This document shows, one piece after another, positions 15,012-20,366 of a stretch of DNA of 20,434 bases. Position numbers and translations under genes: made by a program. The DNA lies in NCBI GenBank assembly GCA_900544995.1, contig UQXC01000037.1, positions 1-20,434 on the forward strand, in the 5' to 3' direction. Each line of letters opens with the position of its first letter. Position 1 is the stretch's first letter. The stretch comes from an uncultured Collinsella sp. (lineage in GTDB: Bacteria; Actinomycetota; Coriobacteriia; Coriobacteriales; Coriobacteriaceae). A model generated the notes under the pieces. The model did no database searches. It was not told the DNA's origin and saw only the letters and a program-made list of their open reading frames with translations.

Positions 15012-15090
15012 GCGTTTTTCAAAAAAAGTTATTGAATTTGATTTTTACTCATTTAGACCACTTGATGCGATCTTCGACGCATCGCGATAT

Positions 15091-15118
15091 AAGAAAAGCT
15101 CCCGTTGCCGGGAGCTTT
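15091..15118 (-). terminator. Terminator of tRNA-Arg copy B
   Basis: AAAGCTCCCG-GCAA-CGGGAGCTTT is a perfect 10-bp stem on the minus strand, followed by a short T-rich tail (TCTT). Confidence 0.85.
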
Positions 15119-15127
15119 AAAATCAAT

Positions 15128-15204
15128 TGGTGCGGCGTATAGGATTCGAACCTATGACGTTCTGATTCGTAGTCAGACCCTCTATCCAGCTGAGGTAACG
15201 CCGC
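15128..15204 (-). tRNA. tRNA-Arg(ACG), copy B
   Basis: All 77 nt are identical to copy A, including anticodon ACG and encoded CCA. It lies 157 bp from copy A. It is the only member of the array without the 28-bp repeat after its terminator. Confidence 0.97.
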
Positions 15205-15216
15205 AACGCACGGATT

Positions 15217-15245
15217 ATTATGCACGTGACCCCTCGATGGGTCAA
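15217..15245 (-). promoter_or_regulatory. Promoter of tRNA-Arg copy B
   Basis: TTGACC (15245-15240), 17-bp spacer, CATAAT (15222-15217), followed by AATC as in copy A. The spacer differs in sequence from copy A, so the match of the boxes looks selected. Confidence 0.85.
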
Positions 15246-15289
15246 GCGACAATTTGGAAAAATTTTACGAAGTGATGATTAAGACGCAC

Positions 15290-15317
15290 GCGCCTCGACC
15301 GAGGTTCGAATCCATGC
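15290..15317. repeat. 28-bp T-arm-like repeat, copy 2
   Basis: It is identical over 28 bp to copies 1 and 3 and lies beyond the terminator of the broken tRNA copy C. The flanking bases differ from the other copies (a G in ATGCGGTG in place of A). Confidence 0.85.
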
Positions 15318-15328
15318 GGTGTTGCCAT

Positions 15329-15358
15329 AAAAGAAAAGCCCCCGTTGCCGGAGGCTTT
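15329..15358 (-). terminator. Terminator of the broken tRNA-Arg copy C
   Basis: AAAGCCTCCG-GCAA-CGGGGGCTTT on the minus strand, followed by TCTTTT. It has remained intact although the tRNA is lost. Confidence 0.82.
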
Positions 15359-15367
15359 AAGTTCGAT

Positions 15368-15387
15368 TGGTGCGGCGTATAGGATTC
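15368..15387 (-). pseudogene. Truncated tRNA-Arg, copy C (3' 20 nt only)
   Basis: Only the 3' end remains: GAATCCTATACGCCGCACCA, identical to the intact copies. It covers the end of the T-loop, the T-stem 3' strand, the acceptor 3' strand and CCA. Upstream, the tRNA body and promoter are replaced by a GC-rich palindromic element. It cannot yield a tRNA. Confidence 0.85.
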
Positions 15388-15469
15388 CGCGCATCCGCTG
15401 CGCGGATCCGCACCGGCTCCGCCCGCCTTCCGGCGTGCTCGCCCGCGGGCTAAAAACGCTCCGCGTTTT
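15388..15469. repeat. GC-rich palindromic element fused to the tRNA remnant
   Basis: Several palindromes are packed here: ATCCGC-TGC-GCGGAT (15393-15407), CGCC-TTCC-GGCG, GCCCGCGGGC (15441-15450) and AAAACGC-TCC-GCGTTTT (15453-15469). CCGCACC at 15408-15414 is the complement of GGTGCGG at 15369-15375 in the tRNA end. A close relative occurs at 20367-20400. No coding capacity is seen. Confidence 0.7.
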
Positions 15470-15479
15470 CTTTACGCCC

Positions 15480-15507
15480 GCGCCTCGACCGAGGTTCGAA
15501 TCCATGC
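15480..15507. repeat. 28-bp T-arm-like repeat, copy 3
   Basis: It is identical over 28 bp to copies 1 and 2. Here and in copy 1 it is flanked by TTTACG on the left and CGTAAA on the right, so the wider unit has inverted ends. Confidence 0.85.
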
Positions 15508-15518
15508 AGTGCCGACGT

Positions 15519-15548
15519 AAAAGAAAAGCCCCCGTTGCCGGAGGCTTT
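15519..15548 (-). terminator. Terminator of tRNA-Arg copy D
   Basis: AAAGCCTCCG-GCAA-CGGGGGCTTT on the minus strand with a TCTTTT tail; the stem is the same as in the copy C terminator. Confidence 0.87.
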
Positions 15549-15558
15549 CGATTTCAAT

Positions 15559-15635
15559 TGGTGCGGCGTATAGGATTCGAACCTATGACGTTCTGATTCG
15601 TAGTCAGACCCTCTATCCAGCTGAGGTAACGCCGC
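15559..15635 (-). tRNA. tRNA-Arg(ACG), copy D
   Basis: All 77 nt are identical to copies A and B, with anticodon ACG and CCA encoded. It is the first of the array in the direction of transcription. Confidence 0.97.
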
Positions 15636-15647
15636 AGCGCAAGACAT

Positions 15648-15676
15648 ATAAAACCACTTTAGTTAGTTGGAGTCAA
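15648..15676 (-). promoter_or_regulatory. Promoter of tRNA-Arg copy D
   Basis: TTGACT (15676-15671) with TTTTAT (15653-15648) at 17 bp on the minus strand. The -10 differs from copies A and B (CATAAT), while the -35 and spacing are kept. Confidence 0.72.
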
Positions 15677-15710
15677 GCACAATCTCAAACTTTTTTCGAG
15701 AATATGTTCC

Positions 15711-16088
15711 TCACGCAGCTCCGCATGCGCCAACGTCCCCCATGCGATCAATCGATTTTTCAACTACATCGAACCCAGCACCGAGTTCCCTCAGGAGCGA
15801 TCTCACCCGCTGGGCACAATCATAATCGGCAAACGAGATGCTCAGCATGCGCGCGACCTGGTTGGAAGTCCCAACTCCATAGAAGTGCTCCAGCGCCACA
15901 AGCCCCACGTGCGTCACAAAGGTCTCGACCACATGCGGCGACTCCTCAAAACACCATTGTGTCAACGGACCCTCACTCGTCTGTCGAACCACCAGGCCAC
16001 CCATGCCAGACGGCTCACACGTTACAAGCAGGTACTCCCCACCCTCGTCGCTCTCAAACAAAACCACCCGATCATCAAACAGCTCCAT
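15711..16088 (-). CDS. Orphan protein of 125 residues, function unknown
   Basis: The predicted product is a small soluble acidic protein with no signal peptide or membrane segment. I do not recognise it. The N-terminal half looks beta-rich (RVVLFESDEGGEYLLVTCE) and includes GGLVVRQTSEGPLTQWCFEE; the C-terminal half has helical stretches (SNQVARMLSISF, AQRVRSLLRELG). The ATG at 16088 has AAAGGGG about six bases upstream, a strong ribosome site, which supports a real gene. It sits between serS and the tRNA-Arg array in an isolated position. A GAAC-N4-GTTC site about 60 bp upstream might place it under LexA-type control. Confidence 0.68.
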   Translation of the reverse strand: MELFDDRVVLFESDEGGEYLLVTCEPSGMGGLVVRQTSEGPLTQWCFEESPHVVETFVTHVGLVALEHFYGVGTSNQVARMLSISFADYDCAQRVRSLLRELGAGFDVVEKSIDRMGDVGACGAA

Positions 16089-16139
16089 CGCGTCCCCTTT
16101 CTCTCGCTCTTATTTAGCAAAAGCATAACAGGTAGATAG

Positions 16140-16161
16140 CTGTATACAGAACAGTTGTTCG
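16140..16161 (-). promoter_or_regulatory. Adjoining palindromes, one LexA-box-like
   Basis: On the minus strand CGAACAACTGTTC (core GAAC-N4-GTTC, 16160-16149) resembles the LexA box of Gram-positive bacteria. It runs straight into CTGTATACAG (16149-16140), a perfect 10-bp palindrome. Both lie 50-75 bp upstream of the 125-residue gene. A possible extended -10, TGTTATGCT, follows. Confidence 0.4.
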
Positions 16162-16215
16162 TGTGTTTTCTATTGAGCTGTCCGCACGGCATGGTATGGA
16201 CCTGCGCACGAAATA

Positions 16216-16237
16216 GGGCGCCCCCGAAGGAGCGCCC
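16216..16237 (-). terminator. Hairpin terminator after serS
   Basis: On the minus strand GGGCGCTCC pairs with GGGGCGCCC around a TTCG loop, 24 bp past the serS stop. The tail (TATTTCG) is a weak T-run. Confidence 0.7.
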
Positions 16238-16261
16238 TTGCATATCCCCTATGCAGCCAAG

Positions 16262-17545
16262 TTACGCGACCGGCTCGATCTTCTCGAGACCGCCCATGTA
16301 AGGACGCAGAACCTCGGGGATCGTGATGGTGCCGTCGGCGTTCTGGTAGTTCTCCAGAATGGCAGCCATGGTACGACCAGCCGGCAGGCCGGAACCGTTA
16401 AGGGTGTGCAGGTAACGCGAGCCCTTGAAGTTCTCGGGGTCGCGGTACTTGATGTTGGCGCGGCGGGCCTGGAAGTCGCCGCAGTTGGAGCAGGAGCTGA
16501 TCTCCTTGTAGGCGTTGTAGCTCGGCAGCCAGACCTCGACGTCGTAGGTCTGACGGGCAGAGAAGCCCAAGTCGCCGGTGCACAGGCTAATCACGCGATA
16601 CGGAAGGCCAAGCTGCTGCAGCAGGTACTCGGCCTCGGCGGTCATGCTCTCGAGCTCCTCGTCGGACTCCTCCGGCTTAGCGAACTTGACCATCTCGACC
16701 TTGTCGAACTCGTGCTGACGGATGATGCCGCGGGTGTCGCGACCGGCGGAACCGGCCTCCTCGCGGAAGCAGGGGGTGAAGGCGGTGTAGCGGCGCGGCA
16801 GGGTGTCGGCGTCGAGGACCTCGCCGGCGTGCAGGTTGGTAAGCACGACCTCGGCGGTGGGGATCAGGAAGTTGTCGCCCGAGACGTGGTAGGCGTCGTC
16901 CTCGAACTTTGGCAGCTGACCCGTGCCAAACATGGTCTGACGCTTGACGACGATGGGCGGCCACCACTCCTTAAAACCACGGCTGGTGTGCGTATCGAGG
17001 AAGAAGTTGATAAGGGCGCGCTCCAGGCGGGCGCCAGCGCCACCGAGAACGGTAAAACGGCTGCCGGAGAGCTTGTTGCCGCGCTCGAAGTCGAGGATGT
17101 CCAGATCGGTGCCCAGATCCCAGTGCGGCTTAAAGTCGAAGTCGAACTCGCGCGGGGTGCCCCAGCGGCGACGCTCGATGTTCTCGTCCTCGTCCTTGCC
17201 GTACGGCGTGGCCTCGCAAGGAATGTTGGGCAGGTGAGCCATGAAGTCGTACTGCTCCTGCTCGAGGGCAGTACGACGCTCGGCCAGACCGTCAATCTTC
17301 TCGTTGACGGCGCGCACGGCCTCCTTGGCAGCCTCGGCCTCGTCCTTCTTGCCCTCCTTCATCAGGGCGCCGATCTTCTTGGACTCGGCATTACGCGTAG
17401 CCTGGAGCTCCTCGACCTCGGTGATGACGGCACGGCGCTCGTCGTCGAGCTCAAAGAACTTCTCGCGATCCCAAGACGTCTGGCGGTTAGCCATGGCGAC
17501 ATCGATGGTATCGGGATTCTCGCGAACAAACTTGATATCAAGCAT
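16262..17545 (-). CDS. serS: Seryl-tRNA synthetase
   Basis: This cytosolic class II enzyme charges tRNA-Ser with serine and also supplies Ser-tRNA for selenocysteine where that is used. The 427 residues match the usual bacterial length. The N-terminal coiled-coil arm (about 27-100) is rich in Glu, Lys and Arg. The catalytic domain shows the TAE serine-binding motif (230-232), motif 2 FTPCFREEAGSAGRDTRGI (256-274) and motif 3 NGSGLPAGRTMAAILENYQ (383-401). I chose the ATG at 17545 (MLDIKFVREN, the family start) because GGAGGA lies about five bases upstream. No T-box features were seen in the short leader. It is divergent from a small membrane protein gene and ends at a hairpin. Confidence 0.97.
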   Translation of the reverse strand: MLDIKFVRENPDTIDVAMANRQTSWDREKFFELDDERRAVITEVEELQATRNAESKKIGALMKEGKKDEAEAAKEAVRAVNEKIDGLAERRTALEQEQYDFMAHLPNIPCEATPYGKDEDENIERRRWGTPREFDFDFKPHWDLGTDLDILDFERGNKLSGSRFTVLGGAGARLERALINFFLDTHTSRGFKEWWPPIVVKRQTMFGTGQLPKFEDDAYHVSGDNFLIPTAEVVLTNLHAGEVLDADTLPRRYTAFTPCFREEAGSAGRDTRGIIRQHEFDKVEMVKFAKPEESDEELESMTAEAEYLLQQLGLPYRVISLCTGDLGFSARQTYDVEVWLPSYNAYKEISSCSNCGDFQARRANIKYRDPENFKGSRYLHTLNGSGLPAGRTMAAILENYQNADGTITIPEVLRPYMGGLEKIEPVA

Positions 17546-17602
17546 TAGATCCTCCGGCGATATACATTCCATTTAGGTTGCAACCTTGTACATGTATGGG
17601 CA

Positions 17603-17632
17603 AGTATATACTTATGAGCGTTTACGACCCAA
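17603..17632 (-). promoter_or_regulatory. Likely serS promoter in the divergent intergenic region
   Basis: TTGGGT (17632-17627) and TATACT (17608-17603) are 18 bp apart on the minus strand. The -10 lies in the perfect palindrome AAGTATATACTT (17602-17613), so the same bases offer TATACT on the plus strand for the divergent small gene, with TTGTAC at 17586-17591. The two promoters may compete. Confidence 0.5.
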
Positions 17633-17656
17633 CTCAACTACGCAAGAAGGCACCCA

Positions 17657-17830
17657 ATGGACGCAGTTTTTTCCTTTTTGTTTGGCACCCGCACCGGTTT
17701 TGCCATCCTTTTCGCCGGCGGCATCCTGTTATTTGCGATTCTTGCCTTTGTAATGGAGAAGCGTACCCATAAGATGTACGTCGACCGCGGACCCAAGTCC
17801 GAGGATGAGGAAGACAGCTTCTGGGACTAA
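17657..17830 (+). CDS. Small single-pass membrane protein, 57 residues, unknown function
   Basis: The frame from ATG 17657 to TAA 17830 reads MDAVFSFLFGTRTGFAILFA at its start. A hydrophobic segment (about 13-33) is followed by MEKRTHKMYVDRGPKSEDEE and the acidic-aromatic end DSFWD. This gives one membrane helix near the N-terminus and a charged, probably cytosolic, tail. GAAGG lies six bases before the ATG. A strong terminator follows at 17884-17924, and a divergent promoter lies upstream. These signals make it a convincing gene despite its size. I do not recognise the family. The first bases of a dispersed repeat follow directly after its stop codon. Confidence 0.75.
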   Translation: MDAVFSFLFGTRTGFAILFAGGILLFAILAFVMEKRTHKMYVDRGPKSEDEEDSFWD

Positions 17831-17868
17831 CCTGCCAAAAAGGGACAGGTTTATTTTGGTCGGTTTTA
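17831..17868. repeat. GGGACAG repeat, left copy
   Basis: It starts with CCTGCCAAAA immediately after the TAA of the small membrane protein gene and ends with TTTTGGTCGGTTTTA. The core GACAGGTTTATTTTGG (17844-17859) has an exact inverted copy at 17957-17972. Confidence 0.8.
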
Positions 17869-17883
17869 TCTGGGCAAACGCAA

Positions 17884-17924
17884 GCGCCCCGCAACCGGTA
17901 ACGATCCGGTTGCGGGGCGCTTTT
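17884..17924 (+). terminator. Very strong intrinsic terminator
   Basis: A perfect 15-bp stem (GCGCCCCGCAACCGG with its complement) encloses a 7-nt loop and is followed by TTTT. It terminates the small membrane protein gene and may also act against read-through on the minus strand from proC. Confidence 0.9.
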
Positions 17925-17952
17925 CGCACATACGACAAAACCGCAGGAAAAA

Positions 17953-17989
17953 CCTGCCAAAATAAACCTGTCTTTTTTGGTCGGTTTTA
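17953..17989. repeat. GGGACAG repeat, right copy with inverted core
   Basis: The outer parts CCTGCCAAAA and TTTTGGTCGGTTTTA match the left copy in the same orientation, but the core between them is reversed (TAAACCTGTC). The last three bases, TTA, form the stop codon of proC on the minus strand. Confidence 0.8.
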
Positions 17990-18757
17990 CTGGAGAGTTG
18001 CGTCGATTGCCTTGACCAGGGCGCTGCGCATGCCGGCGTCCTCGAGCGCAACGACACCCTTGATGGTGGCACCACCGGGCGAGCATACGGCATCCTTCAT
18101 CGCCGCAGGATGCTGACCAGTTGCAAGCTGCAGCTTTGCCGTACCCAGCACCATCTGGCTCACAATGCGATAGGCATCGGCACGCGGGATACCGTGCTTG
18201 ACCGCCGCATCGCCCAGGGCCTCGATTGCCATAGCGACAAATGCCGGAGCGCAACCACCCACCGTGCCGCCCACAAACAGCAGGCTCGTGTCGAGCTCGA
18301 CCACCGCACCGAGCTTGCCAAGCAGATCAAGCACCACTGCGCTCTGCTCATCACTAAGCGTGGAAGCCTTCTCGCAAGCGATGACGCCCTCGCCCACCGA
18401 AACCGGTGTGTTGGGCACCGTCGAGATATGCGCGACGCCCGGCAGGACTTGCTCCCACTTGGCACTGTCCCAGGTCCAGGCAACCGACAGAACGACCTTT
18501 TTGGCAAGAGCATCCTTGAGCGGGGCGAATATCTTCTCGATCATGTACGGTTTGACCGCAGCGACCACGATATCGGATGCGGCGACAACCTCGGCGGCAT
18601 CGTGGCAGGCGACCATGCCGCGCGCCTCGCAGCGCTCAACCAGTGCGTCGTAGCGACCCGCACAGGCGCACATGTCGCTCGCAGCTACACCGGCAGCGAT
18701 CCAGCCATCGGCCATAGCGCTCGCCATATTGCCAAAACCGACAAATCCAATCTTCAT
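17987..18757 (-). CDS. proC: Pyrroline-5-carboxylate reductase
   Basis: This enzyme reduces 1-pyrroline-5-carboxylate to L-proline with NAD(P)H, the last step of proline synthesis. The 256 residues are near the usual length. The N-terminal Rossmann motif is GFVGFGNMASAM (4-15). VKPYMIEKI and VPNTPVSVGEGV fit the conserved core, and the C-terminal signature VCSPGGATIKGVVALEDAGM (about 223-242) is diagnostic of P5CR. The ATG at 18757 has AAAGGA about nine bases upstream. It lies 73 bp downstream of rlmH on the same strand and may be co-transcribed with it. Its stop codon is part of the right-hand GGGACAG-type repeat. Confidence 0.95.
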   Translation of the reverse strand: MKIGFVGFGNMASAMADGWIAAGVAASDMCACAGRYDALVERCEARGMVACHDAAEVVAASDIVVAAVKPYMIEKIFAPLKDALAKKVVLSVAWTWDSAKWEQVLPGVAHISTVPNTPVSVGEGVIACEKASTLSDEQSAVVLDLLGKLGAVVELDTSLLFVGGTVGGCAPAFVAMAIEALGDAAVKHGIPRADAYRIVSQMVLGTAKLQLATGQHPAAMKDAVCSPGGATIKGVVALEDAGMRSALVKAIDATLQ

Positions 18758-18790
18758 ATCTCATAGTCCTTTCAGACACATTCCTCAAAA

Positions 18791-18813
18791 CGAAAGGTAT
18801 TGTCCCACGCCAT
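18791..18813 (-). repeat. Degenerate GGGAC repeat between rlmH and proC
   Basis: The minus strand reads ATGGCGTGGGACAATACCTT then TCG. This parallels the ATGGCAGATAGGGACGTTCC then TTTCC unit at 2439-2464, with a 2-3 bp gap and several changes. It lies just downstream of the rlmH stop codon. The relationship is suggestive only. Confidence 0.35.
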
Positions 18814-18830
18814 TGTTTCGTATTGCCGAC

Positions 18831-19301
18831 CTATTTGTGATACGGCTCGCCACGACTGATCTTGCAGGCACGGTAAATCTGCTCTAGCAGCACCACACGC
18901 GCCAGGTTATGCGGCAAGGTAATGCGTCCAAAGCTGAGCATCTCGTCGGCGCGGGCGCGCACGTCATCGCTCACGCCGTCCGATCCGCCGATTACAAAGG
19001 CGATGTCGCTGCTGCCTCGCAGCATAAGATCGTCGAGCCTCGCCGAAAACTCCTCGCTCGAGCGCTCTTTGCCCTCAATGGCCAGCAGGATCACATGCGC
19101 TCGAGACGGCAGGGCAGCAAGAATTGCCGCCCCCTCCTTGTCGCGCGCGGCATCCACGCCGCCCGCCTTAGCCGGGTCGATATCGGCCACCTCGCGGATA
19201 TCAACCTTGGCATAGGCACCTAGGCGCTTGGTGTACTCAGCGCACGCGTCCTTCCAAAAGCGCTCCTTGAGCTTACCGACGCAAACGACGGTGTATTTCA
19301 C
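18831..19301 (-). CDS. rlmH: 23S rRNA (pseudouridine1915-N3)-methyltransferase RlmH
   Basis: This SPOUT-family methyltransferase modifies pseudouridine 1915 in helix 69 of 23S rRNA on the assembled ribosome. The 156 residues match the family. The SAM-binding knot is visible as FVIGGSDG (102-109) and LPHNLARVVLLEQIYRACKI (129-148), and the protein ends in the typical EPYHK. The start is GTG at 19301. Its ribosome site AAGGAG lies within the last codons of the upstream SPFH gene, whose stop is 6 bp away, so the two genes are coupled. Confidence 0.95.
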   Translation of the reverse strand: MKYTVVCVGKLKERFWKDACAEYTKRLGAYAKVDIREVADIDPAKAGGVDAARDKEGAAILAALPSRAHVILLAIEGKERSSEEFSARLDDLMLRGSSDIAFVIGGSDGVSDDVRARADEMLSFGRITLPHNLARVVLLEQIYRACKISRGEPYHK

Positions 19302-19307
19302 GCGCGT

Positions 19308-20246
19308 TTACTCCTTCGAATCGTTTTGAACTTTGCCGGCGGTCAGCATCTGCTCGAACATAGAGGCCGACTGCGAGAAGTCGCTCGGCAGCACGACCGT
19401 CGAGGTTTTACCCGTGCGAGCGAACTCCGTCATCATCTCGGACCACTGCGTAAACATGAACAGTTGGTTGGCCTCGTCATTGCCGACACCCGTCTCCTGG
19501 ATGATCTCGAGCGAATCTTTGATACCCAGCGCGATGGCCTTGCGCTGGTTGGCGATGCCCTCGCCCGCCTTTTCCATAGCCTCGGCCTCGGCGGTCGCCT
19601 CGGTGACGCGCTTGATGCGGTCTGCCTCAGCGAGCTCCTGTGCCGCAGCGCGCTTGCGCTGGGCGGCGTTGATGTCGTTCATGGAGTTCTCGACCTCGGT
19701 CGGCAGTGCGATTTTGGTGATGAGCGTCGACACGAGGGTGAAGCCGTAGGCGGCCATCTGCTCGGAAACGGTAGCGTTGACATCCTTGGCGATGTCATCC
19801 TTCTTGGCAAAGACCTCATCGAGTGTGTAGACGGGAATCGAAGAGCGCAGGGCATCGGTGATAAAATCGCGCATCTGGTCGACGGGCTCCTGCAGCATGT
19901 AGTAGCTCTTGTAGATACCCGAATCTGCCGGGCCGGCGCCCATGTCATAGCTCACGTGGTACTGAGCAGAGACCTCAAGGCCGATGGTCACGTTGTCCTG
20001 GGTCTTAACGTCGATGCCAAAACCGTTTTTCATGGTGCGCAGACTCACCGTGGCGGCCTTGCGGTCGATCACGGGCACCTTCATGTGGAAGCCCGCGTTG
20101 ACGATGCGGTTAAACTTGCCCAGACGCTCGATGATCACGGCATGCTGCTGTTCAACGACATAGCAGGCGCTGGGAAGCAGCAGCAACAGGATGATGATGG
20201 GAATCAAAAGGCTGGTAAGGGCGGCGATGATACCGGAAAACAGCAT
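19308..20246 (-). CDS. SPFH/band-7 (stomatin-like) membrane protein
   Basis: This membrane-anchored scaffold protein of 312 residues belongs to the SPFH family. An N-terminal hydrophobic segment (about 5-27) is followed by VVEQQHAVIIERLGKFNRIV and an AGFHMKVPVIDR motif, the usual start of the band-7 domain. A long Ala/Glu/Lys-rich coiled-coil region follows (about 180-250, with RKRAAAQELAEADRIKR and ATAEAEAMEKAGEG). The overall plan resembles QmcA, HIR-type or flotillin-like proteins that organise membrane microdomains or proteases; the exact subgroup is uncertain. The ATG at 20246 is preferred because AGGAG lies six bases upstream; an ATG seven codons earlier lacks one. It is followed at once by rlmH. 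Confidence 0.9.
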   Translation of the reverse strand: MLFSGIIAALTSLLIPIIILLLLLPSACYVVEQQHAVIIERLGKFNRIVNAGFHMKVPVIDRKAATVSLRTMKNGFGIDVKTQDNVTIGLEVSAQYHVSYDMGAGPADSGIYKSYYMLQEPVDQMRDFITDALRSSIPVYTLDEVFAKKDDIAKDVNATVSEQMAAYGFTLVSTLITKIALPTEVENSMNDINAAQRKRAAAQELAEADRIKRVTEATAEAEAMEKAGEGIANQRKAIALGIKDSLEIIQETGVGNDEANQLFMFTQWSEMMTEFARTGKTSTVVLPSDFSQSASMFEQMLTAGKVQNDSKE

Positions 20247-20309
20247 GGTCTCTCCTCTGATAGGCACACGTTGGCATTAGGATACCCGTCCAAGGAGATC
20301 GTGCATATC

Positions 20310-20334
20310 AAAAAAGCCCCCATTGCTGGGAGCT
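20310..20334 (-). terminator. Terminator following a tRNA-like 3' end
   Basis: AGCTCCCA-GCAA-TGGGGGCT with a run of T on the minus strand. It closely resembles the tRNA-Arg terminators at 14855-15548 (same GCAA loop and GGGGGCTTT arm), though the stem is shorter. It sits upstream of the SPFH gene and ends whatever is transcribed from beyond the window edge. Confidence 0.85.
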
Positions 20335-20345
20335 CTTTCATTTAA

Positions 20346-20366
20346 TGGTGCGGGCGAAAGGACGTC
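20346..20366 (-). pseudogene. tRNA-like 3' end remnant
   Basis: The minus strand reads GACGTCCTTTCGCCCGCACCA and is followed by a tRNA-type terminator. CCGCACCA matches the tRNA-Arg end, but no T-loop (TTCGA) or tRNA body lies upstream; a palindromic element does. It resembles the broken copy C at 15368-15387. Confidence 0.5.

Noticed and set aside
14779..15647. Short minus-strand and plus-strand frames through the tRNA-Arg array with recurring peptides such as MDSNLGRGAGVK and HGFEPRSRR
   Set aside because: They are translations of tRNA genes, terminators and the 28-bp repeats. The repeated peptides reflect repeated DNA, not a protein family.
16238..17548. 436-codon open frame on the plus strand opposite serS
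   Set aside because: It mirrors serS almost exactly, has a low-complexity Leu/Val/Gly-rich product and lacks a ribosome site. It results from GC-rich codon use on the other strand.
17546..17656. T-box riboswitch upstream of serS
   Set aside because: The leader is too short and has no T-box sequence, specifier loop or terminator. Only a simple promoter is visible.
17634..18254. 206-codon minus-strand frame over the proC end, the terminator and the small membrane protein gene
   Set aside because: It runs antisense through the small gene and in another frame of proC, and crosses a perfect terminator hairpin. The product is Cys/Arg-rich with no motif.
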